Assembly: GCA_903813345.2 (NCBI GenBank)
Contig: CAIIXF020000010.1
Location: 19,975,181 to 20,039,180, forward strand
Length of the DNA: 64,000 nt
Direction: 5' to 3'
Origin: Owenia fusiformis
Taxonomy: Eukaryota > Annelida > Polychaeta > Sabellida > Oweniidae
Position numbers and translations under genes: made by a program. Positions 34,841 through 49,800 of this stretch are shown piece after piece. The notes under the pieces are model-generated. The model saw only the letters and a list, made by a program, of their open reading frames with translations, was not told the origin of the DNA and made no database searches. Every line of letters starts with the position of its first letter. Within the stretch, counting starts at the first letter, position 1.

Positions 34841-37800
34841 GTAATTATTGTTTTTCATGAATCCAATTGTCATTCCAGCTAGTTTTCCTTCTTAACTTTC
34901 CCATCTATAATTCATGTCATATAGTGTCTACGTCAAGTGAAGAAGAAACATTCTCCCGGATATTTTTTTCTTTACGCAATGCCAATCCAATCTATTGTAA
35001 ATGATATATTGACCTCGCTTAATGCCTTAACTACTGCAATGTGAATTGATAAAAGGTATGTGAAGTCCTTACAAAGGCTTATGGGGATAATTAAAGGCTT
35101 TGAGAGACTACCTAGGAGCTTTCCCAAAATAAACATATCTCAGTCCTCCAAAAATAGTTTTTGTTTATATCCACAAGTGAATTTCATTAAATTTCATGAC
35201 ATTTCAGAAAAATTTACAAGATTAAACTGCACAATGGTTGGCATTATTTTCACACCCTTTCTCATATTTTTTTCTTTAAAGGCCGAGTTCCGGGAAATAT
35301 TAACACTATTGAACATGTTGAACAACTAATATACATACTTTCTGTGGCTTGGTTGAATGGCTATTAATCCCAAGTTCCGATGTGCCTCATCAAGAAGACG
35401 ATAGAGTGACAAAGATTATGTCAAGCGGGGTTTATAATTTTTGTGCAAATTTTCTTCTTGGATCGAAAAATTTCATTTTAATTCGATTAACTTACGATAG
35501 GTGGCAAAAGGTCTAAAGGTAGGTCACGTGACACAAAACAACGAATCATATGACACGAAACAATGATTCATTCGCCAGATGGCGCAGTTAAATGAGGTCA
35601 ATTTTACGACAAACGAAAACCGTTTAGCTCAGCTTCAATTTTGCTCTCGCAGTCGAACGAAACTGACACTTCTTTCGTTGATATCTAGGTGAGTGATTTT
35701 TTTCAGGCTCCGGTATTTTGACAAAAGTAAGTTCACGTCGTAGCCATTCTTAGGGGCAGGTTTGAGGCACCAACGATTTATTTTGAAGTTTTTCTAAGGA
35801 ATTATTCCCGATTTCCGATATTGTCCCTTTAATATAGAAAATCTGTCGCGTAATCTGATTGACGAGTTCTGCACGCAGAGTTCTATTGATTGCTCTTGTT
35901 AGATGTAGTTTCATTAATGAAATGTTAGCTGGTTCTATATCCTCTCATGGGTAATAGGCTAATGCATACTTTATTGAATTTTCTCCTTGATCTATCAAAT
36001 TAGATTGACTGGACTGTCTACAGTCTGGGGCCATAGCAGGTCAACCAGTCATATTTCGAATATAATCATCTAATTTCATGTTTCATTTATGATTTCCTGT
36101 TCTTTGAATGCACAAGTATACAGGTTTTATAGTATCCTAGAATTACAACATCATCAAATATAAGATTTAGAAATACAAGATAATTATTGTAAAATAGATA
36201 CGACTTGGTAGAAATTTAAAAATATCAGTGTGATGTTACTTTTGTATCATGGAGATATTAATCCAATTTTTGAGTGAATGATAGATTAACTTTGCTAAAT
36301 GTAAAATAACATCGATTTTTATGAGACATCACTTTTTAAAATAAAGCCAGTATATATATTTGTACATAGTATATAGTATTCCAACAACTGGAAAATGGTG
36401 GCTTTAAAAGAAATTAAACAGGAAATGTTCATTATGGTATACCTTCAAACATATCATAGTAACCATATCTGCTCTTTTCCCTTCCAATCAACAAATCTTC
36501 AAACTTTGAAACATAACTGCTTTTAAGATTAATCTAAACTGTAAAACAAACATACCAGAAGCACTAGAAATGATTGAAAGATACAGGCTAGCAGAAGACA
36601 TATTTAGAACTCTTGTATATTCCGAAAGTAATAAGGAACCCTCTGTAGTAATCTGGTTTTGAAGTTAACCTGGAATTTTTCATATCAGCTTGCTAGAAAT
36701 AGAACTCAGCCTGGGATATTCATGTAACATCTAACCTCAGACAAATACTTGATATCTTTGCTGAGGCCGAGGCACTCATGAAAAAAACCTGGCCCATATG
36801 AACCACGTCATGTGAAGATTGCAAACCTTGATAATGTTATTAGTAGCTAGAGGCGAGCACATGAAGCTCTATTCTTAAGAAGCGAATCAAATTATCTAAA
36901 AGAGAATCAATGTAATCATTATAATAATGGATATTAGTGCACTACATATAGATATTTTTTCTTTTTTGTAACATGCAGGAGATCCAAAATGTTATCATAC
37001 TGTAGTTGAAAACCCTGGCCAAACAGTCATCAAAAATATTTCTTATGAATGAAGAAATATGCAATGCTGATATAACAGTATGCCTAACATCCTCTGTATT
37101 TTAAACAGTAGATAGTTCCAAGATATATCTTTATTTGATGTTACCTCTCTCTTATCATTTACATGGGCTGTCTAATCACCAAATTAGACATGTTTTTCTG
37201 TACTAGTTTAGCAAACCCTTGTGAGCATCCCCACTACATACCTCCTCACATGATATGTTGGGGAAGTTCTGTAGATAAGGGAAGAGGGGAGGGAGCTGGG
37301 GGGGTCCACTGACTTGAAGCAATACTATTCTGTGGCTATGTGCCAGACTGCAAGCTATATTGTCAGCTGCCAGTCTCGTGTCTCTCCTGATTGAACTGCA
37401 TGTAAGTTGAGCCCCTTTGTGTGGTGATTGGTGAGACATGTTCAACATTGTCCGGCTTTTCACTTTTACATTCTTCGGGTTTATGTATCTTTTATTGTGA
37501 AGAGTAAATACATTCTCATTTTGAATCCGCCTAAAAAGCTGTTAATGATCAAAAGAATAAACATAATACGATGCTTTGAGAATTGTTGAAAGGATGATGA
37601 AATTGAATATTACTTGTAAGCATAATCGGAACCTCTGCAGCCTTATCAATATTTATGCGGACGATTGATTTTTTACAGATAAACCAAAATTTTGATCAGT
37701 CCTGGTTCCTGGTTAATAAGTAATCTTGCTCAGTTAGAGTGTGAAGAAAGGCTTATTTCTAGATTCACTGTCTGTTTTCTAAGATTTTTGCCAGAGATAA

Positions 37801-40800
37801 TTAGTGACACCAAATGTTACTAAACAGGATCATTTGCACCAGATGAATTTCCACACTTAAAGGTCTACTCCTTTGTGGTTTGATAAGAACCTGTTCTTAT
37901 GTGCAGGCTGGCCTGTTAGGTAGGCTATGTTGTGTTTGGGTTTGGGGAGATGTGTCACTACTAGCCCAATCACCCTGTAAATTGTTAAATCTACCTCCAA
38001 AAAAATCTTTCTCTCATGTTTCATGAGCTTTATGATATTTGACATTATGGTAGCCCATAACATTATGGCATGTTTGTCTAAATAGCAACCAAGAAAAACA
38101 TGAAAGGGCCACTCAACTCTATTTTACAAGAAGGTTCATTCAATTCGTAAATTAGAGGCACTATCCTGAGTAGCCCCTGGTGCAATCAGCACGAAAGCTG
38201 AATAACCAAAATGAAAAATTGATGTCAGTGAAATGAATTCATAAATAATTTATTGGTTATACACTGGCAATAATTATCAGTTTCTATGCCCAATTTTGCT
38301 GATATTCATTGTGTTCTGTGGTCAACACCTCCAAATCAACCACATATTTGTGCCTTCTCAGTTCAGCTGAATGTAGGTCCACATGATCGCCATGTGTCTG
38401 TTACTGGGCTGTAGGAGATCTAGAGTCATACATATCAATTTCAGCTTCACTGTTCCATTAACCATAAGTCCTGGAGGATTACTGATAATCCCCATGAGAT
38501 CAGGTGATTAACACTAGGTTCTCACATCTGATTGGTTCATGCATGTCAGGTGATCACTGATGAGATATGGGTTGTATCTTTCATTGGAAGTGCCACTGTT
38601 GCTTTGACTGTGTGGTCTGCTATTTATCTCAGATTGTTTATTTTACAGGCAACTCTGCCCCTAGCGTACTGACCACCAATTATAATAACCAATAATGATG
38701 TTTAAAGTCCTTGGTCTGTCAGATACCATGCAATTCGTTACCATATTTCAAAATGCCAGTGGTTATTTTGTTTGTTTTTTCTGTCAATTTCAGTTGTTAG
38801 AATATTTTATAGTTTTTTTATGAAAGTATAACACCTTTCTAGTTCTTCAAGCCTATTTCACACCAACCAGTAACTTCTTTATCATTTCCACGTATTTGCA
38901 AAAAATCTACATTGAGTCTCCCATTTATTGGAAATATTCGCCATTTGACCTTCTAATATGTTTAGAATGAGACCCCAGTGAACCTAAATTAATTATGATT
39001 AATTTTATTTTGTATAATATCGAAAATGAGCTTATAAGTTCTGTGTATCTGGTAGCTGAATGGTGAAAATAGGTCATTATAAATTCTCGGTTATCGTTAT
39101 TTAATTTGGTACAGTCTTGATTGGTTTATTTGCAGTTTGGGGAAAATTGAACTGGTGGCTGATTAGATGTCAGATACATAGTGTATTGCTCTATAGCTAC
39201 CAAATTGTGTAAAATATTATTAGCTTCTCTTCCTCAGCCCTTGCAAAAATAATGAGTTATGCATTTCTAATGTTTGAGATATAGATAAAGATGCTGTTGA
39301 TAACGGAGGAAGTATCCATTGAGATAAGGTTAAACACACAGCACAGAGCATAGAACTTTGTTGGTTGTCTTTTTAAAAGTGAAATCAACCACCAGAGCGG
39401 GTAATAATGTTATATTGTGTCAGGGTATTCTGAGGGAATATCCATGGTGATTGTGTAATACTTTGCCTGGGTATCCAAACAAGATTAGCAGTTGAAATGA
39501 GGAGGATGTTCAGTGTTCAGAGAGAGATATCTCTCCTCCAGAAAATATTTCACCTTACTGCTTTAAGATATCTACTTCAAATGTTTTATATTCTCATTTG
39601 GTAAATGTCTAAATTCTCCTGTGAAATTGTAAAAATTGTAACGAGTCACTAAAAAACTGACATTTGTTAGATTACTAATGTTCTGTTGAGAATGACAGGG
39701 AATTTGTCCCTAATCCGAGTGCTTGGTTAAAATCTGTGATAATAGAACTGTGAGAACTTTTTCTGTGTGGGATATGATTTGGCTACCCTTTTCAATATTG
39801 GTATTCATCATCTCGTACTCTTTACATATTACTGATATTTTCTGAGTTTGTCATGCTTATCAGAGCAAGTTGTCGTCCCTCAATGACTTGTCTCTGTATA
39901 TTAAAATATATGAGCCTGGCTCCGTGGTACTCTCTGATGATTAGTAGAATATCAGAATCACTGTTCCCAGTGAGAGCGATATATTTTAACCAAAGGGTAG
40001 ATTTGTATGTGTAACAGATGCCAAACCTCAAGAGTGTGTAAGCTATTTGGGAATAAATCCCTAGCTCTAGGCAATAACTGTTCATTCTATATACATACAT
40101 CTAATGTATGTTCTCCCAGACTTTGGAATTTCATGTTGATTCCAATGAAAACACACTGAATTCGATCAATTCAGCACATGTACTCAAATAGCCCTAAGTA
40201 TATATGTCTCAATGGATGGTATTCATCAAAAATACTGTAATTTTGTGGTAAGGGAAAAGAGCATGGAATAGATAGGGTCTGTGCACCAAATGTAAACCCT
40301 TATACTGGCTCCCTTTGTCTGGTGCCTAGTTTAAAAAGATTGAAGACTACCTCCATGGTGTTTAAAGACATGAGGTTGTTTAGGCAGTTGTTAAAATAAC
40401 ACACTTGGTTAGTCCAAGAATATAGAAACTGTAACCAAATATAGATGTGTTTTTTCTTGAAATGCAATTTTCAGAGAAAGGATGTGATACTTGAAAAGGA
40501 AAGGGAATAAACATGTGTCAAAATTAGACATTTCCTCTTTGATAGTGATCAGTCTCCCCCTGTTTTCTATGATGACTGATTACCATTATAAGATCACATG
40601 CTACTTCTTGTATTATCCCAATCCAATTAAAGGAAGTCTCAGGCACATATTTTTGTTAAGCAAAACAACTTTAGTACTGTTGGTTTGAAATATTTTTAGT
40701 AAACACTGATAATATCATATGAAGATATGAGTATGTATATTTTTAAGAAATAGAAATCCTTCTATATTTTACAGAGTGAGTCTGAGGGTGTTTCACCCCA

Positions 40801-43800
40801 GGGTCAAGGTGCCACACCTGCCACCCCACAGACTTCTACCCCCCAGTCCACCCCAGTGCCACAGCCTCCTGCAGATACCAAGAAAGATGTTGCTGTGGAA
40901 ACCAGCTCCATCGCCACGGCAACCGATCCAGATTGTTTTGGCCCCTGCGAGCCGGGTACAAGTGTAACACTGGATGGTATTGTCTGGAACGAAACAGAAA
41001 ATGGTAAGTCAAGTGCTGGCCTTATTTCCCCCCTTCGAAATGAAACAAAGTTTGTGCATAAATATCTCTGCCATTAAATCATTGATATGTCATGAAGCCA
41101 GTCTCTGATAACTACATTAGTTAGTTGGCAAAGGTTCTTAGGGCCAGTAATCGGTGATAACATGTACCATACTATACTAATATTATAACTGAAAGGTCAA
41201 GTACACAAAGGTTTCTACCTAAAGGAACCCATTCTCCATTTTGCATTTCAACTAACATCTTACACTGATTAGCATGTACAACTGCTGGCTATTTAAACAG
41301 TAACTGTTTTCATTTGTCTTTTATTTCACAGAAGTAATATAACACAAGGGAATATGTTTTCTATGTAACAAGAGTCGTGATTTTTAAGTGCCATTTGTTA
41401 TACTGTATATTGAATAGACACAATGTCTTATGAGAGAGCATGATAAAGGAAATTATTTGAAATATGAATATTTTAGGACTCCCCGCTTGTTCTTAATTTA
41501 TAGAGTATTGTTAAAGTAGCATGTATGCATGATTATAATCACTGGTCTATGTTTAATACTGGCAAACAGTCAACAGTGATTAGGAGGACATATGTCTTGA
41601 GGTGGTTATTGATTATGCAGTACAGGACCAGTTTTTGAGACGACCCCTTTAGATATAACACTTGAAGTATCATGTGTACATAGTTTTCATGACAAATGAA
41701 GATAAAAGTATGAAGTATGAGGCCTGTGTATGCATTATAAATGTGCACAAACCTGCAACTTTAAGGCAAAGGCCAGTCATGTATTTATGACATCTGCTCA
41801 TTTTTGAAAATCTTCAGGTCAGAGTTAACAAAGTTTAGATATATATTCTTTAGTAAGGGTTGAGAGTGGAATATCACTGGAGATGAAAAGCAAGCAGTTG
41901 CCCTGGTAACAAGTTTTAGTATCTTAAATGTTTGGCGATAATAATGCTGAAAGAAAATGCCCAAAATTAGAATTTTGTTTCAATATAAGGGTCTTGAATT
42001 TAAATTCTTTTTGAGACAGCAAACTGGATTTATTATTATCTCTATAAGTGATGTTTATTCAGAGATTTCTTAAGATATTAAAGAAGCCATGTGAAAGGGG
42101 AAATCATGTGAAAGGGTTAGACTGATAGCCTTTAGCCAGGGAATGCTGGCAGGGACCACTTGTCAATTTGTGTTGATTTAGAAACCAGAGAATTATCCAT
42201 GTTCAGGGCTAAGTAGTATTGCTATTGTAGTTAAACATGAATTTTCTACTTAGTTATCAGTTCTTATCCACTTAAAGTGAGATTTGAAACTTTTGTTATG
42301 TCAATTCATTTTGCACTTGGTATATCAAGATGTTATTTTCTCTGGGTCTCGAGAGCTCTATATGGCAAGATATCTCCTACACAGTTTGTCTGCTCTCTGC
42401 TTGCGGGATTTAATAAATAGCTGGTGTGAAAGTAGAGTCATTCTGAAAAGAATCTTTTTTAAACTGACCAAGAGTTATGCAGCGGAAAGTTGAATACAAA
42501 ACATGCCTTAACAAAATAAAAATAAATGATCATTTATGAACATCTGTGAAATTCATTATCTTTTATGTAATTTTGGTTACCACATGTTTGATTGATAAAG
42601 AATCAGGCCAGGGAGTATGGATATGAACAATTGCCCTGAAACCTGGATAATCACATGGTGGGTAAAACTGCAGTCTCCGTGGAGATGTTAGAACCATTAA
42701 ATGTTGTGTCACTGTTTATTGCTAATTATCCTTCTTAATTAAAGATAATAAAATGCTGGCCTCTATAGATAAACAAAAGGAAGTGAAGGAGATGTGTTGG
42801 GGTTTTGTTTGTAATTTTAATGATAGGGCCATTAACATGTAGCTTGTTTTCAGTGACACTAATTTTGACTTCATATTGGTCTGGACCAAGTGGCACAAAT
42901 GTTCAAAGTCATCTGAATATTAGGTTTCTGTGGTAATAGAGAAAATGGTTCATTGTTTTGAAGAGGAAATGGGTCTGACCCATGCAGGGTCTTGCGCAAG
43001 ATTAGTCTAGACCTTTCAGAAAATTATTGTTAAAAGATGTGCCTGTAACATCCTGAGAAAATAGTGTAGGAGGCATATTTAATGTCCTAAAAGTATTTTA
43101 TTGAACTTTGTTTTCAGTACATAACGTAACAAACAGATCTGTTCTGATTATGATATCTGTTAATTGATTTAAAAAAAACTTCAGAAGTGTCTGCGTTATC
43201 ACCCCCACCCTCTCCTACACATTTAATAAAACTGGCTAGAATAATATTTTGGATGTTTGGTTTATAAATCTTTCTATGTTACTGGGTAGAATATCAGATC
43301 TTAGATGTGTCTTTGTCTCTTCCCACCAGATTTATCTAACTGATTCAGCACTCCCTGATTTGCAACCTGTGAGCCCCAAATATCTCAAGTGTCAAATATC
43401 CTACACTACAGTGCCCTTGTGTCAGTAACATGTCATGTGCAATTCAAAGGCACAACAATTTATTGTAATTAGTTGTTGCTGGCTATAATATCTAACTGTT
43501 ATATGATCTTACATCTTGTTTTGAAAGCCTTTGGTATCTCAACTAATCTACTAACAAGTCTGGCATGCATATCAACTATTAACCCTTTTCCTTCAGAGAC
43601 TTAATATACTGTTAACCCTTTTATCCTAGAGAATATAATAATCTACTGATAACCTTTGTTCATTGTTAGCTTTGTCTATAAACTTTTGATAAAGCACCTT
43701 TTCTGTGTCATTAGCGCTATTCTGTCACTTTCTATACTTGGTTGTATCTTGAAAATTACAGGTTGATAGATATTGGATATTAGTAATTCCTATAAATTGT

Positions 43801-46800
43801 TGAGTTGTTGCATAAAGGGGATGTTAATTTAACATATAGATATCATAATATGTTTTCCAATAAATGGTAGTAAATGTATATTTTATTCCAGTCTCCTGAT
43901 ATTGTTGATTCATTTATCTTCCGTGTATTTATATAAATTGCTACTATTTCAAAATTGGAATAGGAAGACTCATGGCAAACCTTTGCAGAAAGAATATAGA
44001 AAGAATAATAGAAAGAATTAAGATATATTTGTGGGGTATTCCGACCTACTTCTGATTTGTCATACAGTAGTTCCTTGTGATCCAGTCCTCTTCATAATAT
44101 AGTACAGTCATTAAAACCTTTAATGGTTACATCCAGTCATGACTGAAACTGAAGAGAATACCCTTTTAAGTTGTAATTTGGATACAAACTCTTTAGAGAA
44201 GTCAAATCAACTATTTAAATTGTATCAAAAACATGATCTGTTCATTGTTCCCTTTCATTATAGCACATAGTCTGTAGATTATAAATATGAACCCATTGCA
44301 ATGTTACAGGTATGTTGGTGGTGAATGTCACATGGCGAGGCAAGACATATGTAGGGACTCTCCTAGATGCAACCAAACACGATTGGGCCCCACCAAGGTA
44401 AGAAACCGCACAGATTTTGCGATATCTGGACAATAGCATTGTATCTTTGTGTTACTCATTTTAACTATATGTTTGATTTTTATTTAAACCTGACACGACC
44501 TCTCTTTACATTTTTGGATAATTAAATTTGATTTTACTCACACATTTGAACCCCTTTGAACTGCCAACAATATATCACTGTGAATAAACGTATTCAAATT
44601 ACAAATCATACACACTGACTTTTCATTTATTAACCGTCATGAGAAAACGATTTATCATACATTTAATTGATAACATTAGACTGAACAATCATCTTGTCAT
44701 TATTCGAGGGTACTAAAAAAACTCAAGTTGTTATCCTGTGAATATAACTCTCCTGTTTAACATATGAAAAGCCCAACTTAAAAACTGTGATCATGTCAAA
44801 AGCGGTTGAACATACACTTATAGGGAGATAGCTACAAGTTCAGGTTTTTTCTGTTATCAACTCATAGAGTTTGTATAGATACCAAATGTGATTTATATAC
44901 CTTTTAACTTTGATGTATTAGTTCGTATAATCAGGTAAAAGGCCGGCTTGGTTTTGAAGATCTTAACTCAAATATATGATTTTTGAACTCAGATTCTTAA
45001 AGATTTGTTGGATGTTGGGTATAACATTTAGATTTCTTGTCAGTGGGGATAACTTGCTTTTTGTCTAATTTCAAGTGAGCTCAATATGTTACCATTTACA
45101 AATCACTCCCTTGGATTTTATTGTATTGCACATTTTTTGGTATTTTTTTCATTTCGGGTGATATTTCAGTAACCAAGGCATTTGTTTATTTTTTGATGTG
45201 TGAGAAATTTTTTTGTAAGATATGGCAGTCACTTATGTTGTATATGGCAGATCCCTTCTTAGAGTTTTCATTCAGCGAATGCATATGTGATGCAGTGATA
45301 AACCATGTGATATTCTCAAAGGTGGTATTATGTACAAAATCTACTAAAGAACATAATGATGTTATTTTCGAAAAGTTAAAAAGTATGGTCAATAAACCAT
45401 ATGCATAAATATATCCTTTTTTTCTAATATGTGGGAACATAAGTTTATACTCCAAAAAATGATTTGAATTTTTTTGTTAAGACATACGATGTTGTGTATC
45501 AGCAATAGAAGACACATAATTTTGGCATAGAGAAACTTGTATATTAAACTGTGCTTTGTAGTTTATGTCAGCCATTTGCCAACAAAATAGATTATCTTCC
45601 GTGCGATTAATCCTTGATTTACTCATATAATCTCCAGCTCATTATGAACAAAAGTGTTGGCACCTACATGCACTGAGCGTGTTTCCACTTGGTTTATTTT
45701 TCATAAGATCTTTGATGTTCATTTGGTGTTCATATTCGTGCAGGTAGGATTTAATGATTATGTTTCAAATTCAGAAATGTCACATCTAAATGAAGGAAAC
45801 ATGCCAATTATACATCTCTAATCATACCCTGGAGCCCAGAGTCTAGAAATAATCTTAGTGGATAAAGCTTTCTTGATGTTTTAATAATGCAAAAACGTTA
45901 CATCTTCTTATTAATGTTACCCTAGAGTCTGTTATACTAAATAACATGTTGTATTATATAACATCTAAATTTCACTAATGGGTCTATTCATGAAATCATG
46001 TAAATGAGGAAAATGCTTGTTAATGAATTACACATGTTAATCAGTATATGTGTGTGAACAGTTCAGAATGTAGAATCTGTAGGATCATCTACTCATGCCA
46101 AAACTTCAGATATACATACAAGCTTAGGATACTTCACTGTGAAGCCTAAAATAACCCCAAAGCCCTGTGTTATTTTATGATCAGATGTTAAATTGATTAG
46201 GCACAGACCAAGCAACCCTTGAGATGTTCGTAAAGTTTGCGTCAAAAAATCTCAAATCTATTCACGGCTGTGTGAATATTTATTACAGTTTTCTAAGAAA
46301 TATGAGCGAAATCTTTGTTTTCTTCTCATGCTATTTAAACTATTTGTTGGACTATACACTATATACTTATATTTGTTTAATCAAATCCTATTTTTATCAT
46401 GACATTTGTTTCAACAGTAAGACAAATAGGGCATCTTAGGGTATCTCAATCTTTTACATTATGTACACAAAAGTATGTTTCTTTTGAGACATAGATTTAT
46501 ATATCTCATCGAGAGATTTTACATTTGTTTGAATGCATGAATCTTTAAAATGATTTATAATTTGACATATGGTTTACTCAAGCCAGTTTTTTGCCAATTT
46601 ACTGGAATAATATTTGTGGGGGTGTTGATACATTTTTCTAATGGTTGCCAAATAAGTATCTCTAGCTTATCAATTAGTAACTGCCCTTGCAGTTTCTCAG
46701 CGATTTTTTCATTTCCTTTTAGATTACCAGCTAAACCGAACACATACATATACATATGATATTATTCATTAAAGAAATATTGACTTTTGAATATCGTACT

Positions 46801-49800
46801 TATTTACGCTTACAAATACAGACCTTCATTAGGAAAATTAGGAGCAGGTGCATTATGGAAAATTCTGAGTTTTTATTAAGAGGCATTTATACCTATCTAC
46901 AGCTGTGATTTTTTTATACAAACTCCAGTCCTAAGTAATCTATCAAAGATGGCTCTAAGAAAACATTCCCTTTAATTTGCATCTGTTTAATCAAGTATTC
47001 CCCCAAAACATGTTTATATGGAAAAGTTATCTGTACAGTATTAGGAATTGGTATTACCATAAATCATTGAATCTCCATTTTACTTGAAAAGGGATGAATA
47101 CTTCAGAAAAGGCTGTAAAGATTTCAGTTGTGAATTTGAAAGGGAAAGGTTTGATGTTTACACGCCTCATTCTGGGGATTCTCCCGTGATAAGATACTAA
47201 ACCTAACATAAAACCTGAGAATAACTTTAGCCTTAAAAAATCTGGTATTTTTCATCTGTGTGTAGTTAGACTCGGTGTACCAGTGCTTCATTGGATCGGA
47301 GTTCACCTGTTTGCGGCTGTATGTTTTATGGCACTGTATGGTATTCTATATCTCCCCCAAATTGAAATTGCAGAAAATGTACCTCCATAGTGTATTTGGT
47401 ATATTCGTTATTGAAGTTTCTATGATAGAATAACTTTGATAAGACTTTCAAATACTCGTTTAAGAGTAAAATAAATAAAAGATAGTTAGATATCAAATCA
47501 ATGTCCAGCCAGGGTGGGCCACATCTTGATTTTGGACCAAGTTTTAATTACGGGTCAGTTTCCCATAAAAAATCAAATGAACCCTGGGTTGACATGTAGG
47601 ATCTGAACTTCTGCCAGTCATATTCTATTATAGTGGATCTCCTTTGTGTAATTGTGCGTAGTTTTCACCTGTGTCTGTATATCATAATTTGAAGACCCTG
47701 TTGCTGGATAGGTTAATACAGGACTTATTGATGTAGATTCACAATATATAGAGATTATCCTATATGAGGTTAAGGATATTGGGATTATCCCGAGGCCAGT
47801 ATAATATATCTGCCCGAGGGCCGTAGGTCCCGAGGGTAGATATATTATATTGGCCAAGGGATAATCCAAATATCCTGAACCGACTATAGGGATGATCTGT
47901 TTATCCCATATCAATCACATTGTTCAATTGGCCAAAGTTCAGAAACTTTGCAACCAACCGTGGAATTATTTTAAGATATCCATGTCCAGTTTTGTATTCT
48001 TGTCCGTAGCCGGATTTTCCTGTTCAAATCTTTGATTATTAACGGGGCATAGTGCTCCTTCCCTTCTTTAAAGCATCAAATAGATCGCGATTGTCTGCGT
48101 TTTTCTGCATTGTCGTTTACAGTATGCGAACGTTACAAAAAAAGAACCAATACGGGAACAGCGATTATGACGTAGCGGGCAGATATACTATATCTGCCCG
48201 CTCGGAGCGGGACGTAAAGCTATATCTGCCCGCTGATGAAAATATAAGTTTTTACAAACCGGCTTTATGTACCCGTAACACGTCCAAGTATGGGATAAAC
48301 GCTAATATCCTCTCAGAGAGTTTATATGGTGTGTTTGACGATAGATCGGATATCTTAACCACTATACCGTCCCATCAATCATGTCTTAGCGCTGTAACTG
48401 AGTAATATCATAATATAGACTAGCGTATCTCACAAATATTTAATCTGTCTTGTTCGTGGAATGCCAATAAATGCAAAGGAACCTCCATATAATGGGAAAA
48501 TCCAACTTGTATGGTTTTAGCGCAAACTACATGGAATGAAATGGTTTGAGAATTTTATTACTTTAATAGAGAATTTGTTGAATGCTTTTGAATGTCTCAA
48601 GGACAGTTTGATTTATGACTCATCTAATAAAATCCAGCGCTCATGTTTTATTGAACAGTACATCATTGGAAGCTCATCCTTCAATGTTCATTTGATTGAC
48701 TTATGATATAAATGGAAATAATGAATATTATGGTGGCTTCACAAGTGATAGGATGTATTTTAATGAAAATGACTTCAAGAGTGACATAAATAGAATTATT
48801 TCCTATCATTTGGGGTGTTTATGATGACATGCGAAAAATAAAGTACTCCCATAACTCCCACATAGCTGTACTCCTATTGAGTTGGTAATAACAGTGTAGG
48901 CTTCGTAATATATGTAAACGCAAAAAATAAAAATGAGAATTAGTGAAATTAACACTTCTGCGATATCAAATCTACTTTGGAACATGCAATATCATAATAG
49001 GTGTTCAGTTATGTGGATAAGAAGCATAAGCGTTTAATTTAGATTTTTCAAATTATATTTGGCAACATTTCAGTCATTCATAATATGGTTATGAAATCCC
49101 ATACTAATTCTCCATATTTTCATCATTCATTGTTGATAACTTTGTTGTGCAAACTGCCGCAGTATTTCATGTACACCTGTATACAGCAGCCTCATAGCTT
49201 CATGACATTCATTGTATTTCTTTATTTGTACAATAATTGATATTTACTGACTGTTGGCTATGCATAAAATAATAAAATGCACATTTTATTCTTTATCGGT
49301 TTTATTATCTTGAATAATTGTTGGTAATAAAAACATGTTCCCTGGGCATTTTTTTATTTATGAAGTGATAAATAGACAATTTAGACATATTTTTACTCGG
49401 TTTGTGATAATGAACTTAATTATATTTTTACATCCTGGGGGTTTGAATTTGTGTTTTTTCTCGACTCTCACGATTCTTTTTTGCACTTTCAGGTTTTCCT
49501 GTGACTCCCCTTCCAGTGACTTAGAAGCACGTCCTGCGAATCGTCGTGGAGGCAAGAGAGGGCGCACTGTATCTAGCAACAATGATGTGCCCCCTGCAGA
49601 TGGCCCCCAAAGTAGGAAATTACGCAAAGGAAGACGTGGAACTGCCAATTCTGCTAATTCGGGAAACTTCCAGGCGCCGCCAAGTCCAGCTAAATCTGAC
49701 GTATCAGCCCCGTCTAGCGGCGTTAAACGTAAAGGACGACCAGCTGATATAGATCTCTCAAACAGTGCTGAGGATGGTAAACTGTTCAAACGCAGCAGGT

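Larger units (their letters stand above)
44398..49492 (+). other. ZNF609 intron between coding exons 3 and 4
   Basis: 5.1 kb, GT-AG, phase 2. It contains the palindrome cluster at 47773-48234. Two overlapping open frames near 45121-45455 on opposite strands have no recognisable features. The acceptor TTTTTTGCACTTTCAG is strong. Confidence 0.85.

Noticed and set aside
45121-45455. Overlapping 95- and 89-codon frames on opposite strands in a ZNF609 intron
   Set aside because: AT-rich, hydrophobic by composition, no splice logic with ZNF609 and no family recognised.
48052-48405. 117-codon + strand frame across the palindrome cluster
   Set aside because: It translates straight through the perfect palindrome and its third arm, which repeat as DNA; no domain recognised.
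49335-49492. In-frame extension of the big ZNF609 exon upstream to an ATG at 49335
   Set aside because: The acceptor at 49491-49492 and exact phase joining to the exon at 44310 explain the start; the extension has no similarity to the family.
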